From positions 1 through 64,000 of the forward strand of contig DASTMP010000476.1 of NCBI GenBank assembly GCA_035714085.1: a DNA stretch of 64,000 bases. Direction: 5' to 3'. The notes under the pieces were generated by a model, which worked only from the letters and a program-made list of their open reading frames with translations, did not search any database and was not told the origin of the DNA. Shown here piece after piece: positions 29,340 through 38,322 of the stretch (its first letter is position 1; the number at the start of each line of letters is the position of its first letter). The DNA is from JAJVID01 sp035714085. GTDB lineage: Bacteria; Acidobacteriota; Blastocatellia; RBC074. The position numbers and the translations under genes were made by a program.

Positions 29340-31103
29340 ATGAGACACGGCCCGCTAAATCTCTTTTCGGTCTCGTCAATATTGGTTCTGGTTGCGTTCA
29401 GCCAATCCGCTGGCGCTCAGACGCAGCAGCGCGACAACCGCCCGCGCACGGCTTCGATCAGCGGCCGTGTGACAATTGCCGGAAAACCGGCTGTGAATGC
29501 GGTGATCACTGTCAGGGAAACCGATTTGAAACCCGATGCGGGCGGATCAGACGCCCCCATTCCCTACCAAGCCAAAGCGCGGACCGACGGCGATGGGCTT
29601 TATCTGGTCGGCGGCCTGGCTGAGGGGCGATACGTCGTCAGCGCAATGCTGAAGGCCTTCGTCGCAGCCGAGAGTTCCGTTAATCCCTCGCTGAGCCGGA
29701 CGGTAACCCTCGACGAAGGAGAAGCGCGGGAGACGATAGATTTCGCTCTGATCCGAGGCTGTGTCATAACCGGCAAAGTCATGGACGACGAGGGCGCACC
29801 GCTCATCGCGACAAGCGTGCAGCTTTACACAGTGGATGAACAGGGACAGAAGCGTAACTACCAGGGCAACCTTCTGTATGAGATGTCCCAGACGGACGAC
29901 CGGGGCGTTTATCGCCTCTATGGGTTGCCGCCGGGGCGCTACGTTATCAGCGCGGGCGGCGGAGGAGGGGGCTCCGGGAGCGGAAAGTTCGCGCTCACCT
30001 GGCATCCCGACACGATCGACGAGAAACAGGCCAGGATCATCGAAATCGAAGAGGGGAACGAGGTCACGGACGTCGACATCAGGTTCGGGAGCGTCGTGAA
30101 GACCTATGAAGCCGCGGGCCGCGTGGTCGACAGAGAGACAGGCAAACCGGTTCCCAGAATCAATGTTTCGTGCGTGTCGAAATCTGAGAAGGGCGGGTCC
30201 ACCACGAGTTATTCGACGAGCGCCGTCGCCGACGGGCAGGGCAATTTCAGGCTCGCCGGATTGCGGCCGGGACGTTACCAGGCCAGGATTGCGGACTATC
30301 AAGTCGAGACGGGTTATACAAGCGAGGCCACGGAGTTCGAAATCACAAATGACAGTGTGAGCGGCGTCGAGGTAAAAGTGTTCCCGGGCGCGACAATAAG
30401 CGGCGTCGTAGTCATCGATGGCGCCGCCGCCAAAGATAAACTTCAATCAATTTCCATCAACCCTGGCGTCACGCCCGCGAATTCAGGTTCTTATGCGCCG
30501 CAGTATTCCACTTCGGCGAAGGTCAATGCTGACGGTAGTTTCATCATCAAAGGGCTTCCGGCAGGCAGAGTCACTTTCCGTCTGAGTAGTGTTGGATTCC
30601 TGGCGCCGATCAAACGAATCGAGCGCGATGGCGTCGAGATCAAAGACGCGATCGCGGTGAGACCTGGGGAAGAGATTACCGGCGTTCGCATAACGCTCTA
30701 TCAAGGGCAGGGACGGATTCGCGGACAGGTTCAGATCACCGGAGGCGCGCTGCCCGATGGGCGTCGATTGATTGCCAGCGCCAGGCCATCGGCGACCGCC
30801 GACGAATCGAAGGCGTCCGACAGGGTACCCGTGGCGATTTACGGAGTGAGTAGATCCACCATCATCGATGAGAAGGGGCGCTTCGTGATCGAGGAATTGT
30901 CGGCCGGCGAATATGCTTTGTCCATTTCTGCCCTCAGGCAGACCGCGGATGGAAGCCGGGAGAGCTCGCCGTTGTCGAATCAGAACATCATAGTCAGAGA
31001 GAACGGCGCCACTTCGATCACAATCACTATCGACCTGAACCAAATAAATCAGCCCAACAATCGGCCAAAAAATCAGCCTAACAATCAGGAGGATCGGCGA
31101 TGA
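29340..31103 (+). CDS. A2: secreted repeat protein (A type, lineage I)
   Basis: 587 residues with a signal peptide ending SAGAQ. It is close to A1 from RDNRPRTASISGRVTIAGKP onward. Units: CVITGKVMDDEGAPLIATSV, QTDDRGVYRLYGLPPGRYVIS, WHPDTIDEKQARIIEIEEGN, GRVVDRETGKPVPRINVSC, KVNADGSFIIKGLPAGRVTF, IRGQVQITGGALPDGRR and GRFVIEELSAGEYALSISA. The end is low complexity (QPNNRPKNQPNNQ). It starts 21 bp after B1 with AAAGGAGGG, and its stop overlaps the B2 start. Confidence 0.85.
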   Translation: MRHGPLNLFSVSSILVLVAFSQSAGAQTQQRDNRPRTASISGRVTIAGKPAVNAVITVRETDLKPDAGGSDAPIPYQAKARTDGDGLYLVGGLAEGRYVVSAMLKAFVAAESSVNPSLSRTVTLDEGEARETIDFALIRGCVITGKVMDDEGAPLIATSVQLYTVDEQGQKRNYQGNLLYEMSQTDDRGVYRLYGLPPGRYVISAGGGGGGSGSGKFALTWHPDTIDEKQARIIEIEEGNEVTDVDIRFGSVVKTYEAAGRVVDRETGKPVPRINVSCVSKSEKGGSTTSYSTSAVADGQGNFRLAGLRPGRYQARIADYQVETGYTSEATEFEITNDSVSGVEVKVFPGATISGVVVIDGAAAKDKLQSISINPGVTPANSGSYAPQYSTSAKVNADGSFIIKGLPAGRVTFRLSSVGFLAPIKRIERDGVEIKDAIAVRPGEEITGVRITLYQGQGRIRGQVQITGGALPDGRRLIASARPSATADESKASDRVPVAIYGVSRSTIIDEKGRFVIEELSAGEYALSISALRQTADGSRESSPLSNQNIIVRENGATSITITIDLNQINQPNNRPKNQPNNQEDRR

Positions 31104-32884
31104 GGGCGATGAAAGCGTTATTGACGATTCTTCTCTGCGCGACGCCGGTTCGAGTGGTAATCGCGCAGGCCGGGGCGAAGGAGTACGCGGAAGCGGCGAG
31201 CCAGTCGAGGAGCGACGGCGTGATTACCGGGCGCGTCGTCAACGACGCGGGGCGGCCCGTCGCCGGCGCGCCGATCTTCGTCATCAAAGCCGGCGTCAAG
31301 ATTGCGAGCGGATTGCAAATGGCGACCGCCGATGGCGAGGGCAATTTCAATGCGACCGGCCTTGGTCCCGGTTCTTACATGATAACCACGAACGTTTCGG
31401 GATATGTCATCGCCATTACCGATTCCGACCGCGATTACCATCGTCCGGGTGAGAACGTCACGATCAATCTGGTCAAAGGCGGAGTGATCACCGGGCGCGT
31501 CACCGACGCATATGGCGAACCGATGGTCGGCGTTCGCACGCAGGCCGTTAAAGTGCGCGACCTGGAAGGCGGGCAGAAATATTTCAGTGGGCTTCGGGAA
31601 CCGAATGGAAAGTTGACGGACGATCGCGGCGTCTATCGTCTTTATGGCCTGGAACCGGGGATTTACGTCGTCGGCGCTTCAAGTGACTCCCAGGGCTTGT
31701 ACGGCGGCTTTTACGCCGGGCGCGAGGCTGTGACGTGGCATCCGTCTTCTCCGCGCGCGACGGCTACGGAAATCACTGTGCGGAACGGGGAAGAGGTCAC
31801 GGGCGCCGACATCCGCCAGCGCGAAGAACGGGGTCGCACGATCAGCGGAACAGTCGCCGGCGCTGTTGCGTCCGGTTCGATGGACGAAATCATAGACATT
31901 ATGCTGACGAGCGGCGCCGACAGGCAGTTGGTCGGGATGACGAGAGCATACAGGACGAAAAACTTCGCGATGTTCGGCGTGCCTGATGGCGAGTACGAGA
32001 TGGCCGCTTTCCGGGCGAATCCCAGGGAAACCGATTTTGCAAGCTCGACGCCCCGCCGTGTAGTCGTGAAGGGCGCCGACGTGTCGGGAATCGAGCTGAG
32101 GATAACGCCGCCCGCTTCAATCTCCGGGCGGGTGAGAGTCGAGTCTTCAACTATGGGCGGAGCGAGAAAAAGCCCTTGCGAAGATGGGGCGCAGGCAAAG
32201 GAGCGGGCCTCGGTCGAAGATGTTCTGTTGAGCGCGGCGCCTGAGGACGAGTCGCGGCCGTCACTACAATCGATCGCCCCTTATTTTCGATACATTAGCG
32301 GCGCGATGGGCGGCGCGCCAGGTGAAAAAGGCGAATTCGCTTTGAGCGGGTTGGCTGCGGGGCGATTCTGGATCAAGGCCGATCTGCCCGACGACGCCTG
32401 GTACATCAGCGCCGTCACGCAACCGGCTTCGGGCGCGGCGAAAAAGCCGGCTGACGCTTCTCGCAATGGCATTGCCGTAAAGACTGGCGAAAGGCTGTCG
32501 GGCGTTGAAGTGATCATTGCCGAAGGCGCGGCAAGTTTGAGTGGGCGAGTCGTTCCAGCGAATGAGGGATCCAAATTGCCCTCGCGGCTCCGCGTTCATT
32601 TGATTCCGGCTGAAGTTACGGCGGCGGACGACGCTCTCCGCTACGCCGAGAGGATGGTTCGCGCCGACGGCTCGTTCGAATTCAAGCACGTAGCGCCGGG
32701 CAAGTATCTGTTGCATACGCGGCAGGCCACGGAAAAAGAAGCGAACGATGACCAGGCTCGCCCGCTTGCCTGGGACGCGGTCGAACGCGCGAAGCTCCAC
32801 CGCGAAGCCGCAGCGGCGAAGAACGAAATCGAACTAAAAGTTTGTGACCGCGTGAAAGAGCATGTTTTGAGATTGCAACCGTAA
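31100..32884 (+). CDS. B2: secreted repeat protein (B type, lineage I)
   Basis: 594 residues with a signal peptide ending VVIAQ. Units: DGVITGRVVNDAGRPVAGAP, GGVITGRVTDAYGEPMVGVR, DDRGVYRLYGLEPGIYVVGA, WHPSSPRATATEITV. The two B-type Cys are present (RKSPCEDGAQ and KVCDRVKEHV). The last 200 bases and the short spacer that follows are nearly identical to the end of B1, which points to recent duplication or gene conversion. ATGA overlap with A2 and AGGAGG upstream. Confidence 0.85.
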   Translation: MRAMKALLTILLCATPVRVVIAQAGAKEYAEAASQSRSDGVITGRVVNDAGRPVAGAPIFVIKAGVKIASGLQMATADGEGNFNATGLGPGSYMITTNVSGYVIAITDSDRDYHRPGENVTINLVKGGVITGRVTDAYGEPMVGVRTQAVKVRDLEGGQKYFSGLREPNGKLTDDRGVYRLYGLEPGIYVVGASSDSQGLYGGFYAGREAVTWHPSSPRATATEITVRNGEEVTGADIRQREERGRTISGTVAGAVASGSMDEIIDIMLTSGADRQLVGMTRAYRTKNFAMFGVPDGEYEMAAFRANPRETDFASSTPRRVVVKGADVSGIELRITPPASISGRVRVESSTMGGARKSPCEDGAQAKERASVEDVLLSAAPEDESRPSLQSIAPYFRYISGAMGGAPGEKGEFALSGLAAGRFWIKADLPDDAWYISAVTQPASGAAKKPADASRNGIAVKTGERLSGVEVIIAEGAASLSGRVVPANEGSKLPSRLRVHLIPAEVTAADDALRYAERMVRADGSFEFKHVAPGKYLLHTRQATEKEANDDQARPLAWDAVERAKLHREAAAAKNEIELKVCDRVKEHVLRLQP

Positions 32885-32904
32885 CGATTGCAATGGAGGA
32901 ACGC

Positions 32905-34647
32905 ATGAAATTGTTCCTGCTCAATCTCCTTTCAGCTTTGTCAATATTGCTTCTGATTTCGACGGCCCAATGCAACGCGCAATCGCTACAGCGCGACACC
33001 CGCCCTCGCACGGCTTCGATCAGCGGTCGTGTGACTGTCGGCGGCGCTCCGGCGGCGAACGTCCTGGTGACAGTGGCGGAGGCCGATCCGCGGTCGCAGG
33101 GCGCGTTGTTCGGCGTCGAGTCGCCGCAAGGCGCCTCCATCGAGGTTCGGACCGGCAGTGATGGGCGTTATCGCGTTACGGGGCTAACCGAGGGTTCTTA
33201 TGTGATCCGCGCGCTTTCGAAGGCCTATGTGCTGTCCAAGAGTCCGTTCGGAGTCGACGCCTTCAGGACGGTTACGGTCGACGAGGGGGAGTTGCGCGAT
33301 GAAGTCGACATTGCGCTTGTCTGCGGCGGCGTGATCACAGGGCGCGTGATCGACGCCGAAGGCCGCCCCGTCATCGGGACGGAGGTACGGCTGTTCTCCG
33401 TGGATGAAAAAGGCAGGCCGAAGGAGGAACTCGATTCCCACTATGGACACAATGAATGGATGCTTCAAACAGATGATCGCGGCGTTTATCGCATCTACGG
33501 CCTGACTGCGGGGCGTTACATTCTCGGAGCGGGTGGCGAATGGGCTTCCGGTCTCGTGAGGCGTAAATCCTCCGAAACCTTCCACCCTGACGCGACGGAT
33601 CAGAATCAGGCGAAGATCATCGAAGTCAAAGCGGGCGCAGAGGTCGCCGACATCGACATTCGACTCTGCGCCGGGGAAGACACGTATGCAGCCGCCGGCC
33701 GAGTCGTTGACGCTGAGACCGGACAACCTCTGCCCCGAGTCTCCGTGCTCTGCATGGAAGCGGCTGGGGGAACGCGTCATGGAAGACCAGCGGCAACGGA
33801 TGACGAAGGCCGATTCAAATGCGCCAATCTGGCGCCGGGGCGATACGAGCTAAGTTTGTGGGAACGGAGAGATGTTAGCAGCCCGCATTACAGCGAAAAG
33901 ATCAGGTTTGAAGTGACCGACTCGGACGTGGGCGGTTTGGAGGTAAAGGCGATTCGAGGCGCGACCATCAGCGGCGTTGTCGTTGTCGAAGGCGCCAGCG
34001 ATCCGGCGGTCAAAGCAAAATTGCAGCGGATGTCGGTCGTCGTCCAGGTCGAACGCCTTCGCGAATCGGATGCGGACAGCAGAGCCTATGAACGCCCTGA
34101 CAGGATTATGGCGAGGATCGCCGGCGATGGCGGCTTCCGTTTGGCCGGAGCGTCGCCTGGAATGGCAAGTTTCTATTTGGAAGGCGATCAGGAGAACGCA
34201 TTTTCGATCAGGCGCATCGAGCGCGATGGCGCGGAAATCAGAAGCGCCTTTGAAATCGGACGTGGGGAACAGATCACCGGCGTTCGAATCATCGTGGCTC
34301 ACGACAACGGGACGATTCGCGGTCAGGTGGAGATCGCTGGCGCCAAATTGCCCGAAGGCTGGCAGTTGGATATCTGGGCCACTCCGATTAAAACGACAAC
34401 AGCCAATGAAGGCATGCCAGCATTTCATACCAACAGCAATGGGTCTGCGTTTGCGGATGAAAAGGGCCGGTTCGTGATCGAGAGATTGACCCCCGGAGAA
34501 TACGAACTGAGTCTCAATGCAATGGTAAGAGAAGGCCAGGATTTCTGGACGAGCGCGCCGGGAACGAGTCAAGTCAAGCAGCGCGTCACCGTCAGAAGCG
34601 GCTCTGAGACGATGGTCAAGCTCACTCTCGATCTGGAGCGCAAATAA
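32905..34647 (+). CDS. A3: secreted repeat protein (A type, lineage I), without a B partner
   Basis: 580 residues from the ATG at 32905, chosen because GGAGGA lies 4 bp before it and the signal peptide (MKLFLLNLLSALSILLL, ending CNAQ) begins there; the in-frame ATG at 32893 lies on top of the ribosome site. Units match A1 and A2: RTASISGRVTVGGAPAANVL, GGVITGRVIDAEGRPVIGTE, QTDDRGVYRIYGLTAGRYIL, FHPDATDQNQAKIIEV, GRVVDAETGQPLPRVSVLC, GRFVIERLTPGEYELSL and final VKLTLDLERK. It is followed not by a B gene but by a 141-bp spacer with a gene remnant. Confidence 0.84.
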   Translation: MKLFLLNLLSALSILLLISTAQCNAQSLQRDTRPRTASISGRVTVGGAPAANVLVTVAEADPRSQGALFGVESPQGASIEVRTGSDGRYRVTGLTEGSYVIRALSKAYVLSKSPFGVDAFRTVTVDEGELRDEVDIALVCGGVITGRVIDAEGRPVIGTEVRLFSVDEKGRPKEELDSHYGHNEWMLQTDDRGVYRIYGLTAGRYILGAGGEWASGLVRRKSSETFHPDATDQNQAKIIEVKAGAEVADIDIRLCAGEDTYAAAGRVVDAETGQPLPRVSVLCMEAAGGTRHGRPAATDDEGRFKCANLAPGRYELSLWERRDVSSPHYSEKIRFEVTDSDVGGLEVKAIRGATISGVVVVEGASDPAVKAKLQRMSVVVQVERLRESDADSRAYERPDRIMARIAGDGGFRLAGASPGMASFYLEGDQENAFSIRRIERDGAEIRSAFEIGRGEQITGVRIIVAHDNGTIRGQVEIAGAKLPEGWQLDIWATPIKTTTANEGMPAFHTNSNGSAFADEKGRFVIERLTPGEYELSLNAMVREGQDFWTSAPGTSQVKQRVTVRSGSETMVKLTLDLERK

Positions 34648-34698
34648 CTTTTCATCAAGTTCAGATGCGGCGCGGGAGAGCAACCCCAAGTTTCTCCC

Positions 34699-34779
34699 GT
34701 GAAGCAGGCGATACGCGTCGCCAATGGGGTTGAGGCGCGCGCGGATTTCGTCGTTGATTTAAACAAAAGGGATCAATGA
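34699..34779 (+). pseudogene. Remnant of an A-type 3' end between A3 and A4
   Basis: The 81 bases read VKQAIRVANGVEARADFVVDLNKRDQ then stop. This resembles the ends of A-type proteins (A3: VKQRVTVRSGSETMVKLTLD; A4: VIINSGDQRVTFVVDLGKKE). It lies in the same frame as A3, beyond the A3 stop, and ends 9 bp before A4, just where a full A or B gene would end. I read it as what is left of a deleted eleventh copy. The similarity is short, so chance is not excluded. Confidence 0.5.
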
Positions 34780-34788
34780 GGAGGACAT

Positions 34789-36471
34789 ATGCCAAAACGA
34801 GGGCTTACCTTCGGCGTTTTCGTTACGATATTTTGGCTCTGCCTCGACGTTTCAACCCAGGCTCAGACCATAGACACGAAAACGAGAACGGCCACGATCT
34901 CGGGCCGCGTCGTGTTGAAAGGCGAGCCGGCGAGAAATGCGCTGGTCTATCTGCAGCCGCGGAGCTCGCCATTACCTGCCAATCCGGACGCATATTTGCG
35001 CGCGAGGACAGACGAGAGCGGGCACTACCACATAGCGGGCGTCGCGGCGGGCGCCTACCTGGTCTTTGCGCTGGCTCCGGGGTTCATTTCCTCCGACACG
35101 CCTCGTCTGCAAGGCAAAACATTCAACGTGTCGGAAGGCGAGAACATCGAAAACGTCGATTTCGATCTCAAACAGGGCGGCGTGATAACGGGCCGCGTGA
35201 CCGATTCTCAAGGGCGTCCGCTGGCCGATGAACGCGTCATGCTCAGCAGGTTTGACAAGAGCGGCCGGCTTCAATCGGATACTTTCTACGGCCCCAATTT
35301 CGATATGTTTCACACCGATGATCGCGGCGTCTACCGCATTTATGGCCTGCCCGAGGGGCGCTATCTGGTCAGCGTGGGAGCGCGGCAGTCAATCGGTATG
35401 GTTACCTCTGGGGGGACTTTCTACCCGCGCACTTTTCACCCCGACGCCACAAATGAATCCGAAGCCAAGGTGATCGAAGTCGGCGAAGGATCCGAGAGCT
35501 CGAATATTGACATTACCGTTCTCGAGGCGAGAAAGGCTCGCGCCGTTTCTGGTCGAGTGATCAATGCCGAAACCGGGCAACCAGTCGCGGGAGTCGAGAT
35601 CACCTGGAGCTTGGTGTCCGCCGATGGCAAGGTCACCAGCGCCTGGGGACCGAACGGCGATAAATCGAGGACGAACGGAGAGTTTCATCTGAAAGGCATG
35701 GCGCCGGGAAAATATGGGATCTTCCCTCGTGGCGGCGGTGACAACGAATTTTTCGGCGAGTCAGTGATGTGCGATCTGAGCGAGGGCGACGCGAGCGGCG
35801 TGGAGATCAAAGTTCGTCCGGGAGGCTCGATCAGTGGCCTCGTCGTTATCGAGGGGACGAACGATAGGATGGCGCTGGCGAAATTGCCGCAACTCTATCT
35901 CAATATCAGTGTCCGGCCGGACCAATCCAGCTTGACGAGAATGGATAATCCGAAGATCAACGCCGATGGAAGTTTTCGCATCAGCGGGTTGCCGCCGTGC
36001 AGCGCGCGTATTCAGTATTACCAGAGGCCTGAAGCTCGCGGTCTTGCGATGGCCCGTGTCGAGCGCAACGGCGCGCCTGTGGGCGATGGGATTAAAGTAG
36101 GCGCGGGCGAGCAGGTAACAGGAGTGCAAGTCGTCCTGACATACGCGACCTTTACGTTGCGCGGAGAGGTGAAGATCACTGGAGGCGCTCTGCCCGCCGG
36201 ACAGAATCTCCATGCCTACGTCAGAAGGGCGGATCAGAAGACCACTCTTACGGACGCGGCAGTAGACGCGCGCGGACAGTTCGTCATCGATGGGCTTACT
36301 CCAGGCGAATATGAAGTGACGGTCTGGCCTATTTGGTATGAGGGCGCCGATCCGATTGATCCGCGGATTGCGAAGGCGCTGTCATCTGCTAAAGAGAGAG
36401 TCATTATCAATAGCGGCGATCAGCGTGTGACATTTGTGGTCGACCTGGGCAAGAAGGAGGGAGACCGATGA
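34789..36471 (+). CDS. A4: secreted repeat protein (A type, lineage II)
   Basis: 560 residues with a signal peptide ending STQAQ. Lineage II A proteins open with TATISGRVVLKGEPARNALV and carry DSQGRPLADERVMLSRFDKS, HTDDRGVYRIYGLPEGRYLV, FHPDATNESEAKVIEVGEGS, GRVINAETGQPVAGVEI, VIEGTNDRMALAKLPQLYL, ARVERNGAPVGDGIKVGAGE, LRGEVKITGGALPAGQNL, RGQFVIDGLTPGEYEVTV and a final VTFVVDLGKK. Strong Shine-Dalgarno (GAGGAGG). Its stop overlaps the B4 start. Confidence 0.85.
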   Translation: MPKRGLTFGVFVTIFWLCLDVSTQAQTIDTKTRTATISGRVVLKGEPARNALVYLQPRSSPLPANPDAYLRARTDESGHYHIAGVAAGAYLVFALAPGFISSDTPRLQGKTFNVSEGENIENVDFDLKQGGVITGRVTDSQGRPLADERVMLSRFDKSGRLQSDTFYGPNFDMFHTDDRGVYRIYGLPEGRYLVSVGARQSIGMVTSGGTFYPRTFHPDATNESEAKVIEVGEGSESSNIDITVLEARKARAVSGRVINAETGQPVAGVEITWSLVSADGKVTSAWGPNGDKSRTNGEFHLKGMAPGKYGIFPRGGGDNEFFGESVMCDLSEGDASGVEIKVRPGGSISGLVVIEGTNDRMALAKLPQLYLNISVRPDQSSLTRMDNPKINADGSFRISGLPPCSARIQYYQRPEARGLAMARVERNGAPVGDGIKVGAGEQVTGVQVVLTYATFTLRGEVKITGGALPAGQNLHAYVRRADQKTTLTDAAVDARGQFVIDGLTPGEYEVTVWPIWYEGADPIDPRIAKALSSAKERVIINSGDQRVTFVVDLGKKEGDR

Positions 36472-38309
36472 AAAAGAGACAGGTAGACAGAGGGATGGAG
36501 AGACAGAGGGACAGAGAGACTGGGCGACTGGGCGACTGGGCGACTGGGCGAAATTTTCGCCTCATCGCCTCGCCGCCTCGTCGCCTCGTCGCCCCGTCTC
36601 TTTGTCTCTTTCTCTTCTCGTTGTTCATCCCACTTATAGCAAATGCGCAGACGGGCGAGATCACGGGTCGAGTCGTAAGCGAGGACGGAGGCGGAATACC
36701 GAATATGACGGTCTATATGAGGCCTATCGGTCCAGGTCAGCGCGTGGCGTCGAACAATCAACCGGAGATCGCCGTCACCGATGAGGGCGGCAATTTCAAG
36801 TTCACGGGACTCGCGTCGCGCCAATACTCGGTTAACGTTTCCGCCGGGAAGGGCTATATCAATCGCCCAGTCCCGGCCTCTGAAAGAACTCTCCCTCGCG
36901 CTTACAGCCCCGGCGACCACGTCACATTCACGCTGGTCAGAGGCGGCGTGATCACGGGCCGTGTGACGACTTCGACCGGCGAGCCGATGATCGGCGTGCA
37001 GGTCAGCGCGATGAGTGTGAGGAGGAATTCAAATGGCAATTCCGTGCGGGACTTCTTAAGCGGTAGCCCGCGCACAACCGATGATCGCGGCGTCTATCGA
37101 TTTTACGGACTTGCGCCGGGAACTTACGTCGTCTACACGCGGGGCAATATGGTCGGATCGCCGATCTCGGCTTACGACGGCTACGCGCCGACATATCATC
37201 CGTCATCGCCGCGCGAGACCGCCGCCGAGATCGCGGTCACGAGCGGCGGCGAGGCGACCGGAGTTGACATACGCTATCTCGGCGAACGCGGCCACACGAT
37301 CAGCGGCGTGGTCACCGACCCCTCGCTGGCGGCGCCAAACGCCAGGACATCAGTCGCGCTATACAACGCCTCGACAGGCTTTCAGGCCGGAACGTCGTCC
37401 GTTCGGCCCGGCGAAGCTCAAAGCGGTTTCGCGATCCTTGGTGTGACCGACGGCGAGTACGAGATCATCGCGCGGCGCTTCATGGCTGAGAATGAATACT
37501 TCACTTCGCCGCCTCATCGCATTACGGTCAGAGGCGCTGACCTAAGCGGGATCGAGTTGAGGCTCGCGCCTACAGCCATGGTTTCCGGCAAGGTCGTCGA
37601 AGCTTTACCAAAGGTCTGCGAGAGCGACCGCAAATCCTCGTTGGAAGACATAATCGTTTCGGCCCGTCGCGCCACGAAGGCGGCACCGTCATTGTGGTTT
37701 TTGAGGCCCTATCTATACACAGGCTCGATGAATGACAAGGGCGAATTCACAATCAATAGACTCGACCCGGACAATTATTTCATCACCGCGCGATTGCTTG
37801 ATGAAAGCCGCTACGTCAAATCAATCGCCGCCCCAGCCGCGACCGCAAGAAGAAGCTCCCTCAGACCTGTGGCGACCTATGATGTCGCGCGCAGCGGGTT
37901 GGCGGTGAAATCGGGCGACAGAATGACAGGTTTGATCGTGACCATTGCCGATGGGGCGGCGAGCATGCGCGGCAAGGTCGCGCCGGAGAACGAAGGTTCA
38001 AGGCTGCCTGCAAGGATGATCGTTCTCATCGTCCCGGCTGAAACGGCGGCGGCTAACGATCTCTTGCGCTACGGCGAGGTCGCAGTAGGCAAAGACAACG
38101 CGTTCGAGTTCAAAAATATGGCGCCGGGCAAATACCGCCTGCTCGTACGCGCAGCGCCGGACGATGAACCGACCGATAGCCCGCCTGCGCCCATCGCCTG
38201 GGACGCCAATGAGCGCGCAAAGCTTTGGAAAGAGGCCGAGAAAATGAACGTCGAAGTTGAATTGAAGCCTTGCCAACGCGTGACGGATCAGGTCGTGAAA
38301 TACCGATAG
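36468..38309 (+). CDS. B4: secreted repeat protein (B type, lineage II) with hairpin-encoded N-terminus
   Basis: 613 residues. The first 50 or so residues are translated from the hairpin at 36476-36620: charged text (KKRQVDRGMERQRDRETG), then the complementary arm read as PSLCLFLFSLFIPLIANAQ, a good signal-peptide core with cleavage after ANA. Body units: GEITGRVVSEDGGGIPNM, GGVITGRVTTSTGEPMIGV, TDDRGVYRFYGLAPGTYVVY, YHPSSPRETAAEI, ASMRGKVAPENEGSRLP, FEFKNMAPGKYRLLVRAAPD and AWDANERAKLWKEAEKMN. Conserved Cys in LPKVCESDRK and KPCQRVTDQV. ATGA overlap with A4; AAGGAGGG upstream. Confidence 0.83.
   Translation: MKKRQVDRGMERQRDRETGRLGDWATGRNFRLIASPPRRLVAPSLCLFLFSLFIPLIANAQTGEITGRVVSEDGGGIPNMTVYMRPIGPGQRVASNNQPEIAVTDEGGNFKFTGLASRQYSVNVSAGKGYINRPVPASERTLPRAYSPGDHVTFTLVRGGVITGRVTTSTGEPMIGVQVSAMSVRRNSNGNSVRDFLSGSPRTTDDRGVYRFYGLAPGTYVVYTRGNMVGSPISAYDGYAPTYHPSSPRETAAEIAVTSGGEATGVDIRYLGERGHTISGVVTDPSLAAPNARTSVALYNASTGFQAGTSSVRPGEAQSGFAILGVTDGEYEIIARRFMAENEYFTSPPHRITVRGADLSGIELRLAPTAMVSGKVVEALPKVCESDRKSSLEDIIVSARRATKAAPSLWFLRPYLYTGSMNDKGEFTINRLDPDNYFITARLLDESRYVKSIAAPAATARRSSLRPVATYDVARSGLAVKSGDRMTGLIVTIADGAASMRGKVAPENEGSRLPARMIVLIVPAETAAANDLLRYGEVAVGKDNAFEFKNMAPGKYRLLVRAAPDDEPTDSPPAPIAWDANERAKLWKEAEKMNVEVELKPCQRVTDQVVKYR
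36476..36620. repeat. Translated hairpin with tandem-repeat arms inside B4
   Basis: The left arm (about 36476-36550) is purine-rich (gacagagg units, then gactgggc repeated four times). The right arm (about 36551-36620) is the pyrimidine complement (cgcctcgtcg, then tctctttgtctct). The centre gcgaaattttcgc is at about 36548-36560. The reading frame is kept through both arms. Confidence 0.85.
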
Positions 38310-38322
38310 ATAAGGAGGTCAT

